Under the pieces are notes generated by a model. That model was not told where the DNA came from and did not search any database. It saw only the letters and a program-made list of their open reading frames with translations. DNA of 64,000 bases from Crocinitomix sp. (lineage in GTDB: Bacteria; Bacteroidota; Bacteroidia; Flavobacteriales_D; Crocinitomicaceae): the NCBI GenBank assembly GCA_013138735.1, contig WTCE01000045.1, forward strand, positions 1 through 64,000, in the 5' to 3' direction. Position 1 is the stretch's first letter. Every line of letters begins with the position of its first letter. A program made the position numbers and the translations under genes. Below, piece after piece: positions 15,022 through 25,000 of the stretch.

Positions 15022-15218
15022 GATTCCAAAAAAAAGAGGTTTGCATAAATACAAACCTCTTTCAAGCGCGATTAAACGCCCAATTTTTATATGTTCTAGT
15101 TCATTAACTTTCTGTAACGGACACGTTTTGGTTGTGTATCGCCCAATCTTTTTCTACGATTTTCTTCGTATTCAGAATAACTTCCTTCAAACCAATAAAC
15201 AGTTGAATCATTTTCAAA
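15022..15218 (-). repeat. Direct repeat of the ettA 3' end, copy in ettA
   Basis: The counterpart of 12792-12990. It includes the terminator and the last codons of the intact ettA. The two copies lie in the same orientation about 2.0 kb apart and enclose the peptide/ligase islet. Confidence 0.85.
15033..15062 (-). terminator. ettA rho-independent terminator
   Basis: An 11-bp stem AAAGAGGTTTG / CAAACCTCTTT with an 8-nt loop. On the minus strand it is followed by a T-run (A-run at 15028-15035). It lies about 35 nt after the ettA stop and may also stop the convergent ligase message. Confidence 0.8.
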
Positions 15219-16781
15219 AGCCAAAATATGTGTACAAATACGATCTAAAAACCACCTGTCGTGAGAAATAACTACTGCACAACCTGCAAAGCTCGAAATC
15301 CCTTCTTCCAATGCTCTAATCGTATTGACATCCAAATCATTTGTTGGCTCATCCAGTAACAAAACATTGGCCTCTGTTTTTAATGTCATGGCTAAATGTA
15401 AGCGATTTCTTTCTCCACCAGAAAGAACGCCTACTTTTTTACCTTGATCGGCACCGTTGAAATTAAAACGGCTTAAATATGCGCGTGAATTAATTTTCTG
15501 ATTGCCAATTTCAATATGTTCAGTTCCACCTGTCACCACTTCAAAAATTGTTTTTTCAGGATCCAAATCTTTATGATCTTGATCAACATAGCCGATTTCA
15601 ACCGTATCTCCCACTTTAAACTCTCCATCATCAGGTTGTAATTCATCCATAATCATTTTGAAAATCGTGGTTTTACCCGCACCGTTTGGCCCAATAATTC
15701 CAACAATACCTGCCGGTGGCAAATTAAAGTTCAAATCATCATACAATAACTTCGTATCAAAACTCTTTGAAACTCCTACGGCTTCAATCACATTGGTTCC
15801 TAAACGAGGACCATTAGGGATTGGCAATTCTAATTGCTCATCACGTGCGGCACTATCTTCACTTAATAATTTATCATAATTACTTAAACGGGCTTTGTTC
15901 TTGGCATGTCGTCCCTTCGGATTCATGCGTACCCATTCTAGCTCACGCTCTAATACTTTTCTACGTTTGCTGGCTTGTTTTTCTTCACCCGCCATTTTGG
16001 TCGTTTTTTGATCTAACCAAGAAGAGTAATTTCCTTTCCAAGGAATCCCTGAACCACGATCTAATTCTAAAATCCAACCAGCTACATTATCTAAGAAATA
16101 TCTATCGTGAGTAATTGCAATTACTGTTCCGCTATACTGCTTTAAATGTTGCTCTAACCAATCTACTGACTCGGCATCCAAGTGGTTGGTAGGCTCATCC
16201 AATAATAAAATGTCAGGGTTTTGAAGTAAAAGACGACAAAGCGCTACTCTTCTTTTTTCTCCACCTGATAAGGTTGCAATTTTTTGATCCTCGGGAGGAC
16301 AACGTAGCGCATCCATAGCACGTTCTAATTTACTATCCAAATCCCAAGCGTCTAACTGATCAATTTTTTCTTGAACAGTTCCTTGGCGCTCAATTAATGC
16401 ATTCATTTTATTCTCATCATTCATCACGGCTTCGTCCATGAATCCTGCATTGATTTCTTCGTATTCCTTCAATAAATCAACAGTTGACTGCACCCCTTCT
16501 TGTACAATTTCTTTGACCGTTTTTTCGGGGTCAATGATTGGTTCCTGAGCCAAATATCCAATTGAATATTCGCTGTTAAAAACAACCTCTCCTTGATAGG
16601 CTTTATCTAATCCTGAAATAATTCTAAGTACGGTAGATTTACCCGAACCATTCATCCCTATAATCCCGATTTTGGCTCCGTAGTAAAAGGATAAATAAAT
16701 GTTCTTTATAATTGGTTTCCCTTGAGGCGTTGTCTTGGACACACCCACCATTGAAAATATAATCTTCTTATCGTCTGACAT
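15096..16781 (-). CDS. ettA: Energy-dependent translational throttle protein EttA
   Basis: 561 residues of the ABC-F family, which binds the ribosomal E site and gates early elongation according to the ATP/ADP ratio. There are two ABC domains. The first has Walker A GMNGSGKS near residue 40 and signature LSGGEKRR with LLLDEPTNHLD. The second has GPNGAGKT near residue 360 and LSGGERNR with LLLDEPTNDLD. The inter-domain linker region contains ERELEWVRMNPKGR, the characteristic EttA stretch. Length and motifs match EttA rather than Uup or antibiotic-resistance ABC-Fs. The last 40 codons and the terminator are duplicated at 12792-12990. Two lipoprotein genes lie directly upstream. Confidence 0.95.
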   Translation of the reverse strand: MSDDKKIIFSMVGVSKTTPQGKPIIKNIYLSFYYGAKIGIIGMNGSGKSTVLRIISGLDKAYQGEVVFNSEYSIGYLAQEPIIDPEKTVKEIVQEGVQSTVDLLKEYEEINAGFMDEAVMNDENKMNALIERQGTVQEKIDQLDAWDLDSKLERAMDALRCPPEDQKIATLSGGEKRRVALCRLLLQNPDILLLDEPTNHLDAESVDWLEQHLKQYSGTVIAITHDRYFLDNVAGWILELDRGSGIPWKGNYSSWLDQKTTKMAGEEKQASKRRKVLERELEWVRMNPKGRHAKNKARLSNYDKLLSEDSAARDEQLELPIPNGPRLGTNVIEAVGVSKSFDTKLLYDDLNFNLPPAGIVGIIGPNGAGKTTIFKMIMDELQPDDGEFKVGDTVEIGYVDQDHKDLDPEKTIFEVVTGGTEHIEIGNQKINSRAYLSRFNFNGADQGKKVGVLSGGERNRLHLAMTLKTEANVLLLDEPTNDLDVNTIRALEEGISSFAGCAVVISHDRWFLDRICTHILAFENDSTVYWFEGSYSEYEENRRKRLGDTQPKRVRYRKLMN

Positions 16782-16784
16782 AAT

Positions 16785-17309
16785 TTATAGTTCTTTTAAT
16801 GAATTCGTGATTTTTTTCATATCGGATAAATATTCGGCTCTAGAATCGGACATGGTCCAATCACACACATAATAAAGCGCCGATTCGCTTTTATAAAATT
16901 GAATGTAATAATACATTCCTAATCCCGTTTCGGGTAAAACACCATCCACTTCGTAAGTAATAGCTTGCATCCCATTCTTATCTTCAATACCACTTCCAAT
17001 TCTATTCACAACAGCATCATCAACTGCAATTTTGATTGCTGTAATATAGGAATCAGCATAGGTCTCCAGATCCGTAACACCATAAGCAATAAGGTCTGTT
17101 GGATTTTCGCGCATAACGACAATATAATGTTCCTTTTCATCACTTCCATATTGAAGTGCTGCAGAGGGAACTCCTAAATTCATCTCTATCATGTAAGAAG
17201 GAAGTTCCATTGTAAACTGATCATTGATGTTTTTTTCCTCAAATTCTACCGCGCATGAACTGAAAACTGCAACGAGTAAGAATAAAGTGAAATAAACGTT
17301 GTTTTTCAT
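16785..17309 (-). CDS. Lipoprotein, paralogue of the next gene
   Basis: 174 residues from ATG 17309 (MKNNVYFTLFLLVAVFSSC), chosen because it starts the lipoprotein signal. An open frame to 17342 adds 11 residues that would spoil it. The lipobox is VFSSC. The mature part has the pattern FTMELPSYMIEM, then QYGSDEKEHYIVVMREN, ending in MKKITNSLKEL. The gene at 17388-18050 has the same pattern, so the two are paralogues. The fold resembles PsbP/MOG1-like small lipoproteins that judge conserved surface strands, but I assign no function. It lies 3 nt before ettA and may be co-transcribed with it. Confidence 0.7.
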   Translation of the reverse strand: MKNNVYFTLFLLVAVFSSCAVEFEEKNINDQFTMELPSYMIEMNLGVPSAALQYGSDEKEHYIVVMRENPTDLIAYGVTDLETYADSYITAIKIAVDDAVVNRIGSGIEDKNGMQAITYEVDGVLPETGLGMYYYIQFYKSESALYYVCDWTMSDSRAEYLSDMKKITNSLKEL

Positions 17310-17387
17310 AGAGATGCGCTGAAAAGGTTTAAAGGTTTTCAAAAATACGAATTTTGCTTCATACTAAAGCAAAAGCAAGGAACAGAT

Positions 17388-18050
17388 CTAAACCTCTTTA
17401 AATGAGTTAATAATTTTCTCCATTTCATATTCAAAATCTTCGCGTTGCGAATCAATACACCAAGTTAAAATTTGATAAAAAGCATTCTCTCCTTCTACAA
17501 TTGCCATTTGATAATACAATAGAATCTCTCCATTATTCCCTGTCAATGTTCGCGATAATTCGTTGCGAACACAATCTAGTCCATGCAGGCTATCTACTTT
17601 AGGTTCTTCTGTCAAATTTTTAAATCCATTATTATTTCCTAATAATGCATTAACGGCATCATTTCTATAAATCATGGCATCAAGCTCACGTTGTACCGGA
17701 TATTCTGCAATCAATGACTTGCGTTCCATCAACACAATTAAATAGTGCTCCTTTACAATCGAAGTCCCCATTGTGTCGAGTACAATTTCCTCAACATATC
17801 CATACTGCGCAATAGCAGTTGGATTTAATTCATCCATTTGCATCATTGGTTTTGGAACTGCCATTTCAAAATAATTTCGCCAATCAGTTGTGTCCGTTGG
17901 ATCAGGCTCATTTAAACCGTTCATCAATTCATTCATTTCATCCAACTCATTGATTTCAGATTGATCCTGACCATTGACATCAGAATCAGCACTGCAGCTT
18001 GCCAAAAACAGGCTTATTAAAAAGGTTGGAAGGATAAAATAAAGTTTCAT
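17388..18050 (-). CDS. Lipoprotein, paralogue of the previous gene
   Basis: 220 residues with signal MKLYFILPTFLISLFLASC. An acidic, Asn/Glu/Met-rich linker (about 20-60) is followed by a folded part: YFEMAVPKPMMQM, IAQYGYVEEI, EHYLIVLMERKS and a final MEKIINSFKEV. The arrangement parallels the neighbouring lipoprotein closely enough to call a tandem duplication that has since diverged, with a longer linker here. Function is unknown. It is divergent from dapB, and the 194-nt gap between them should hold both promoters. Confidence 0.7.
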   Translation of the reverse strand: MKLYFILPTFLISLFLASCSADSDVNGQDQSEINELDEMNELMNGLNEPDPTDTTDWRNYFEMAVPKPMMQMDELNPTAIAQYGYVEEIVLDTMGTSIVKEHYLIVLMERKSLIAEYPVQRELDAMIYRNDAVNALLGNNNGFKNLTEEPKVDSLHGLDCVRNELSRTLTGNNGEILLYYQMAIVEGENAFYQILTWCIDSQREDFEYEMEKIINSFKEV

Positions 18051-18221
18051 TATTCGGTAAGATTTAATGATTGAAATAAGCGCAAATTTACTGAAAAAGA
18101 AGGGATTTAAGACTAGACTTCTAAAAGCTTTTTGTAACGAATTACTGTTTCTTTTACTAACGGGTTAATGACTGTGCGAAAATGATATGCAAGTACGAAA
18201 GAAAATCAGCATTAAAATTCT

Positions 18222-18229
18222 TATTTTCG
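18222..18229 (+). promoter_or_regulatory. Putative -7 element before dapB
   Basis: TATTTTCG, one mismatch from TAnnTTTG, 15 nt before the dapB ATG. No clear -33 element is visible. Confidence 0.25.
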
Positions 18230-18244
18230 CAGAAACTTTTTTAA

Positions 18245-18964
18245 ATGAATATCGCTCTTTTTGGGTACGGAAAAATGGGGAAAGAAATTGAGGCCTTTGC
18301 AACTGAGCGAGGACATCATATTTCTGCACGCATTGATAGTTCCAATCCCAAAGAAGCATTCGATTATAGCGATACTGATGCAATCATTGAATTTTCGAAA
18401 CCAGAATTTGCCGCAGAAAATATTCGCTTTGCGATTGATCGGGCCATTCCAATTGCAATTGGTACCACAGGATGGTATGCAGAGTTGGATGCGCTGAGTA
18501 CTTATTGCGCTTCAAATGAAGGAACAATGCTCCACGCCACCAATTTTAGCGTTGGCGTGAATGCTTTTTTTGCTGTGAATCGTTATTTGGCAAAAATCAT
18601 GAATGAATTGGATACTTATTCGGCAGAAGTTGTAGAGATTCATCATACAGAAAAATTAGACGCGCCAAGTGGAACAGGAATAAGTTTGGCCGAACAAATT
18701 ATAGCAGAACACCAACATTATAACAGTTGGGAAAACAATAAACCGACCGCCTTGGAAAATAAGGAAGCACTTTCAATAGAATCGCTTCGTTTACCAAAGG
18801 TACCCGGAACACATGAAATAAAATACACGTCTGACGTTGATACTATTGAGCTAAAACATACCGCACATAACCGCAAAGGTTTTGCACAAGGAAGTGTTTT
18901 AGCGGCCGAATGGCTCATTGGTAAAAAGGGTGTATTTACAATGCAAGACGTTTTAAAATTTTAA
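18245..18964 (+). CDS. dapB: 4-hydroxy-tetrahydrodipicolinate reductase
   Basis: 239 residues catalysing the NAD(P)H-dependent reduction step of diaminopimelate/lysine synthesis in the cytoplasm. The N-terminal Rossmann motif is LFGYGKMGKEIE near residues 4-15. The Bacteroidota-type short form omits part of the canonical cofactor loop. The catalytic segment EIHHTEKLDAPSGTG lies near residue 136, with the His pair and the Lys and SGTG that bind the dicarboxylate. C-terminal HTAHNRKGFAQGSVLAAEWL is also standard. The stop is followed one base later by lepB, so the two are surely co-transcribed. Confidence 0.94.
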   Translation: MNIALFGYGKMGKEIEAFATERGHHISARIDSSNPKEAFDYSDTDAIIEFSKPEFAAENIRFAIDRAIPIAIGTTGWYAELDALSTYCASNEGTMLHATNFSVGVNAFFAVNRYLAKIMNELDTYSAEVVEIHHTEKLDAPSGTGISLAEQIIAEHQHYNSWENNKPTALENKEALSIESLRLPKVPGTHEIKYTSDVDTIELKHTAHNRKGFAQGSVLAAEWLIGKKGVFTMQDVLKF

Positions 18965-18965
18965 T

Positions 18966-20777
18966 ATGGAATATTTAGGATTAATAATAGGCTATTTAAT
19001 TATTGTGCTAACACCAGTCTTTGGGCTTTGGTTTAAGTTTTTACCGCGGACTGATGTTCCAGCTTGGACGGCATATATTCCGTTCTATAATTATTTTGCT
19101 GTGCTGCGAGCATGCAAACAACCTTGGTACTGGGTTATCTTTTTATTGATGCCAGGCATCCAGTTTATTATGTGGGCGGCTATTAACGTAACCGTGATTC
19201 GTAGATTCGGCGTTTTTGGAGCAAAAGAAACGGTTTTAGGGATTTTATTTCCCTATCCTGTATTTTGGAAAATTGCCAAAAATGAAGCAACTGTTCCTGT
19301 TAAAGATACCAATTGGGACATTCCAAAACAAGTAGATGCGCGTGCACCGAGTGATCATGTTGCCTTATTCTTTGCACTACCAATTATTGGACATGCAATT
19401 GCTTGGCCGATTTCAAAATTAGGTTTCAGTAGAAAATCTGGAAAAAAATCGATTTTTAAAGAATGGGGAGATGCCATTTTATTTGCCCTAATTGCAGCAA
19501 GTGCCATTCGAACTTATGTTTTTGAACCATATACGATTCCTACTGGATCAATGGAGAAAACATTAATGGTGGGCGATTATTTATTTGTAGAGAAAATAAC
19601 CTTTGGAGCACGTGTTCCAATGACGCCATTTTCATACCCTGTAGTACACAATAGTTTTGCTCCACTAATGAATGTCAAGTCTTATGTTGAGATTCAAAAA
19701 ATACCTTATTCAAGAATACCGGGACTACGATTTGTAGAACGAAATGATGTGACCGTATTCAACTTTCCGGCAGGAGATAGCGCTTTGAATGATCCGCGAA
19801 TGCCTTATGGATTGATTGGACATACGTATGAGCAAATTTTGATGGATGAAGCTTATTTAATGGCTGTTCGTGACGGATTAGATGTGAACGGATTTGAGTC
19901 CAACATGGCCTACTATGTGAATTATGCAAGAAATAATTTTAATGACGGAAGAGTTGAATGCCGAATACTAGATGATGATGATAAAAAAAGAAAGTATACA
20001 GCAATTAACGGAATTCTAGATCGACCAGTTGACAAACGAGAGAACTATATTAAACGTTGCGTAGCCATATTTGGTGATGAGATACAAGTAAAAAATAAGG
20101 AACTCTATATAAACGGAGATTTAGCCTATCAAGCGCCACACATGCAGTATAAATATGCTTTACCAGGCCAGGCATACCATGACCCTCCTTACTCAGAATC
20201 TGAAGACAATTATTATCGTGTAAATTTTGGATGTGGTGTTCGTGAATTAGGGTTTGATGATTTGGGTAATGTTACCATCCCAATGTCCAAAACTAAATAT
20301 GCCGAATTGAAGCTTAAATATCCAGAATTGAGACCTTATTCTAAACCAAAAGGTTATTACAAGGCTGAATTAGATAGATTGGAATATACGACCTACTACC
20401 CTATCTTCCCTAACAATAAACAATACGATTGGTCAGAGGATAATTTTGGTCCTTTAAGGATTCCGGCAGCAGGAGATGTTGTTGAATTGAATCATAAATC
20501 GTTGCCAATTTACCGCAGAATAATTACTGCTTACGAGCACCATACGCTTGCTGAAAAGGCAGATGGGATTTATATCGACGGTAAAAAAGTAAGCACCTAC
20601 ACCATAGAAATGAACTATTATTGGTTGATGGGAGACAATAGAAACAGCTCAGCTGATTCACGTTTTTGGGGCTTTGTTCCAGAAGATCATATTGTGGGAC
20701 GTGCTGCATTTATTTGGATGTCGAAAGGACAAACAGAAGGTGTGCGTTGGGAAAGAATCTTTTCAGGGATTGATTAA
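18966..20777 (+). CDS. lepB: Signal peptidase I (long Bacteroidota form)
   Basis: 603 residues, about twice the length of E. coli-type enzymes but usual in Bacteroidota. It removes signal peptides from secreted proteins at the inner membrane. The N-terminus (1-110) has several membrane helices and a DUF5684-like segment. A further helix lies at about 170-190. The nucleophile is S195 in IPTGSMEKTL and the general base is K363 in NYIKRCVAI. The C-terminal box is MGDNRNSSADSRFWG near 565. A large insertion between Ser and Lys (about 240-355) and another before box E are typical of the phylum. It follows dapB after one base and precedes a GIY-YIG/WbqC gene by 10 nt. Confidence 0.95.
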   Translation: MEYLGLIIGYLIIVLTPVFGLWFKFLPRTDVPAWTAYIPFYNYFAVLRACKQPWYWVIFLLMPGIQFIMWAAINVTVIRRFGVFGAKETVLGILFPYPVFWKIAKNEATVPVKDTNWDIPKQVDARAPSDHVALFFALPIIGHAIAWPISKLGFSRKSGKKSIFKEWGDAILFALIAASAIRTYVFEPYTIPTGSMEKTLMVGDYLFVEKITFGARVPMTPFSYPVVHNSFAPLMNVKSYVEIQKIPYSRIPGLRFVERNDVTVFNFPAGDSALNDPRMPYGLIGHTYEQILMDEAYLMAVRDGLDVNGFESNMAYYVNYARNNFNDGRVECRILDDDDKKRKYTAINGILDRPVDKRENYIKRCVAIFGDEIQVKNKELYINGDLAYQAPHMQYKYALPGQAYHDPPYSESEDNYYRVNFGCGVRELGFDDLGNVTIPMSKTKYAELKLKYPELRPYSKPKGYYKAELDRLEYTTYYPIFPNNKQYDWSEDNFGPLRIPAAGDVVELNHKSLPIYRRIITAYEHHTLAEKADGIYIDGKKVSTYTIEMNYYWLMGDNRNSSADSRFWGFVPEDHIVGRAAFIWMSKGQTEGVRWERIFSGID

Positions 20778-20787
20778 GTCCTAAAAG

Positions 20788-21675
20788 ATGTTTATCGCTT
20801 ATATTCTAGCTTGTTCAGATGGAACTTATCATTTGGGCATTACCAATAACTTAGAAGCACGTGTTGCTTATCATGTTGATGGCAAAAACGCGAATGCATA
20901 TACTTTTGCAAGACGACCAGTTCAACTGGTTTTTCAAAAATCATTTAGTGATATTAGGCAAGCAATTGCTTATGATGCAGAACTGCAAACTAAAAGCGAG
21001 CAAGAGGTTGCGCAAATTATTTCAGGTAAACTAGCTGTTAAAATTGAATCAATAGCGCCTATTGAAACTACAGAAACCGCACGAAAACCCATTATTTTAC
21101 CCGTTAGTTATTTAGGGAACTTGGCTTATTTTTCTAAAGTCAATACGCATCAAGAAGTGCTTTTGGATGTGAACGAACGTTTTCAAAAACAAAGTTACCG
21201 CAGCAGATGCACTATTAATTCTGCCAATGGATTGCAAAATTTGGTCGTGCCACTTATTCGTCCCAATGGCAAAGAATCACTCCTGCATGAAATTCTAATC
21301 AGCTATACACATGATTGGCTAAAAGATCATATTAAAGCCATTGAAAGTGCTTATCGCAGAGCACCATATTTTGAGTTTTATGGAGAAGAACTAATTGCGG
21401 TTTTACAAAAAAAGCACAAACGATTAATTCATTTAAATCTGGAGTTAACTACCTTTTTTATTACTAGTTTTGGAATAGATGCTACTGTCCGATTTGCAGA
21501 TTTAGGCGAAGAAAGCTCCATTGCTTTGAAAAATGAAATGCTCCCAAAAGCCAGAGAGAACTATCAAGTTAAACCTTATCGACAAGTATTTGACAATGGG
21601 AGCTTTGAAAATAATTTGAGTGTGATTGATTTGCTTTTTAATTGTGGTAAGGATGGGGTTAATCTTATCGGTTAA
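20788..21675 (+). CDS. GIY-YIG domain fused to WbqC-family domain
   Basis: 295 residues. The first ~75 residues match a GIY-YIG endonuclease-like domain: AYILACSDGTYHLGITNNLE, then RVAYH, then FARRPVQLVF, then an Ala-Glu-Leu helix. The Tyr, Arg and Glu positions are retained. From about residue 98 the protein is a WbqC-like domain: ILPVSYLGNLAYFSK, FQKQSYRSRC and LVVPLIRPNGKE. WbqC proteins are linked to polysaccharide synthesis, and many flavobacterial ones stand alone after lepB. The fusion of the two is unusual. There is no frameshift or internal start that would split them. It is co-oriented with dapB-lepB with a 10-nt gap. Confidence 0.8.
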   Translation: MFIAYILACSDGTYHLGITNNLEARVAYHVDGKNANAYTFARRPVQLVFQKSFSDIRQAIAYDAELQTKSEQEVAQIISGKLAVKIESIAPIETTETARKPIILPVSYLGNLAYFSKVNTHQEVLLDVNERFQKQSYRSRCTINSANGLQNLVVPLIRPNGKESLLHEILISYTHDWLKDHIKAIESAYRRAPYFEFYGEELIAVLQKKHKRLIHLNLELTTFFITSFGIDATVRFADLGEESSIALKNEMLPKARENYQVKPYRQVFDNGSFENNLSVIDLLFNCGKDGVNLIG

Positions 21676-22011
21676 AACTCAAAACCATCTTCCTTTTCAA
21701 TAAATTTCCGAGTTTGGAAGAGCATATAACCATAACTCAACCCAAAACTATGTCCTCGAATGTCGCTGAATTTTGACTTTTTAGCAAGATTATACCCATA
21801 ACCTAAATAAATATCCCAAATTCTTAATCCCACAGTTGGTAAAAACCCCATTCCTACAGACCCATCATAATTTGTTAAAATTGATGGGCTCATCCTTCAA
21901 CCCATACATGGTTTCACCCAAGAGATTTTCACCTGAATAAAATTCAAATTCTTGTGTAAAACCTGTGTTGGCTTGGAATATAAAGAGAATGAAATAGAAT
22001 ACCTTACTCAC
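21672..22011 (-). pseudogene. Small secreted/outer-membrane protein gene, frameshifted
   Basis: Two overlapping minus-strand frames together make one small protein. A GTG at 22009-22011, overlapping the end of the upstream gene, begins a signal peptide (VFYFILFIFQANTGFTQ). That frame reads GENLLGETMYGLK and then ends near 21865. The other frame continues from about 21893 with GFLPTVGLRIWDIYLGYGYN and ends FIEKEDGFEF, the look of outer-membrane beta-strands. Removing one G near 21893 joins them to about 113 residues. This is short for a barrel, so an internal deletion is also likely. A sequencing error is possible. Confidence 0.5.
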
Positions 22012-25000
22012 TTTTCCAACCTTGGCGACTTGGTGTATATGGCACTCCTGCAATATTCATTTGCTTTTCAAGTTCTCCAATACGCATAATCAAATCATCT
22101 ACTTTCTTTCGGATTTGAGCATACTCCACTTTTGAAATTGCCAATTGTTCTTTTTGCGTGGCAGTTGCATCTGACGTTGAATACCAACATTGGTAGACTA
22201 TTGTTTCTAATCTTCCACCAGCACTTGGCAATGTTTCAACATCTCTGTTTGATTTATGATAATCACCCCAAAGGCTAAGATTAATGTCATGCATTAATTT
22301 TTCCAAAGCTTTTACCTCTTTCATCCATTTAATGTCTGCATTTGGATATTGCTGAATGGCTGCTTTAATATGACTCAACGTACTTTTTGTTTCATTCAAC
22401 TGATTAGATGTTCCTCTCATTTTTCTTCTCACTTCAGACAATTCACGTTTAAAAGCCAAATTATCCTCCGATTGGCGCGCCAATGATGAGTTTTCTAATG
22501 CTTTTACTTCAAACGATTGTGAATTGGACACCTTTGAAAGCACACCATTATCACTCAAATACATTTCAACCGCATAGCTTCCAGGCAATGCTAATGGTCC
22601 TACATCAGGATTGCTATACCTGCCAACGGAACCTGAACTTGTTTGAATCGGGTTAGTACTTGGGTAACGCAAATTCCAAGTAATGCGATTAATCCCTTCA
22701 CTTGCCGCAGTTTTTAATTTCTGCACTTCATTTCCTTTATCATCTTTAACTACAAACAATAAGTAAGCAGCCTCGTACGTGTCTTCAGCTACAAATTCGT
22801 CGTAAGTCGGATAATCGATATCGCCGCCAGCTTCCTTGTCTTTTTTCTCTTTAGTTCGGCGTTGATTTCCCAGTGAATTAGGTGCATCTTTTAAATAATA
22901 AGTAAACGTTGCTCCAAATTCCGGATTGGGTGTTGCAAAGTGAGACGCTCCTTGTGAACCTGTCCCTCTTAACCCAAGCGGATTAGACTCAACATATTCT
23001 AATGCCGTTCTGATTGGGAATATATGAGCGACTTTATCAATTGTTTCTTTGTTTAAATCACGTAAGGGTGCATAATTATCTAAGACATAAAAGCCACGTC
23101 CAAATGTTCCTAATACTAAGTCATTCTCTCTTCTTTGGATAGCAATATCACGCACAGCAATAGTTGGCAATCCGGTAGAAAGTTCTACCCAAGTTGTGCC
23201 ACCATCAACTGTAAAGAAAATTCCAAATTCAGTTCCTGCAAATAATAAATTAGCATTTACGTGATCCTCAGCAATGGCATAAACCGAACCGCGTTCAGGT
23301 AAGTTCCCAGCAATGCTAGTCCATGTATTTCCTTTATCCGTACTCTTTAATAAATAAGGTTTAAAATCTCCCTTTTTGTGATTGTTAAACGCCGCATAAA
23401 CCGTTCCTTCATCATGTTGCGAAGGAATAAGCATATTCACATAAGTCATATTTGGAACTCCTGGGAAATTGTCCTTTTTATTCCAAGTTCCACCGCCATC
23501 TGTTGTCACTTGGATCAATCCATCATCCGTACCTACATAAATTAAGTCTTTATTTTTAGGCGATTCATCCATAGCCACAATATTTCCAAAAATGGTTGTG
23601 GACTTATTTTTCATTACCGCATCAGGTGATTGTACCTCACCCATTACTTTCATTTCATTCCGATCTAGTTGTCGCGTTAAATCAGGCGAAATAGTTTTCC
23701 ATGAATTTCCTCTATCTGTACTTTTAAAGACTTTGTTTGCTGCAAAATAAAGTGTTTTATTATCATGATTTGAAAGTACCAGTGGTGCATCCCAATTCCA
23801 ACGATATGCTTTTTCTCCTTTTCCTGGCATGGGTTGAATCCCTATTTTTTCACCACTTTTTCTGTCATAACGCACTAACCACCCGTATTGTGCTTGTGCA
23901 TAAACAATATTCGGATCTGATGGATCAATTTGAGATTCGAATCCATCACCACCGTTAGTAATATACCAATCAGAATTTTGAATCCCAGCGTTATTTATTG
24001 TTCTTGAAGGACCTCCTAATGAGTTATTATCTTGTGTTCCGCCGTATACATTATAAAACGGTGCATCATTATCAACAGATACTTTATAGAACTGTGTAAT
24101 CGGTAAGTTTTGTTTGTACTGCCATGTCTTAGCATGATCCCAAGTTTCATACAAACCGCCATCACAACCAACAATCCAATGGTCGGTATTTTCAGGATTT
24201 ACCCACATGCAATGATTGTCAACATGTTTACTTGTTTCACCAGTTGCTACAAATGTTTTACCGCCATCAATTGAGTGATGCAACCATGTATTTAGACTGA
24301 AAATTTTATCTTTATTAATTGGATCGCAATAAATTTCTTGATAATAATTACCACTTGTTTTATATGAACCTCTTTTCTCCCAACTAGCTCCCTTATTGGT
24401 AGATCGGTAAAAACCTTGACTTCCTTTTTGAGCCTCAACAATTGCATAAACATAATTTGGATCAGCAGGTGAAACTGCTAAACCAACACGTCCCATCTTA
24501 CCCGTAGGTAATCCACTTGTTAATTCGATCCATGTTTTTCCGGCATCTTCAGATTTAAAAACCGCACTTTCTTCACCACCTCCGATATAAGTAAAAACAT
24601 GACGTCTTCTTTGATGAAAGGCCGCGTATAAGATATCTGGATTAGAAGGATCCATCACTAAATCTGCCGCTCCCGTATTTTCAGAAACCGAATGAATTAA
24701 TTCCCAATTCTCTCCTCCATCAATTGTTTTATAAACACCTCTTTCTCCACCAGCAGACCAAAGTGGTCCATAAGCAGCAACATATACCACATTTGAATTA
24801 CGCGGATCAACAATGATTTTTGAAATATGTTCTGAGGTTTTTAGTCCCATATTTTTCCAAGAATTACCGCCGTCTAACGATTTATAGACACCGTCACCGT
24901 AAGCGACAGAACGCTGGTTGTTATTTTCACCTGTTCCTACCCAAACCGTTGCTGTTTGGTTGGGATCAATAGTTACACAGCCAATCGAATAAGAATCTTG

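Noticed and set aside
15020-15271. An 83-codon + strand frame
   Set aside because: It lies antisense to the ettA 3' end and its terminator; the coding strand is the minus strand.
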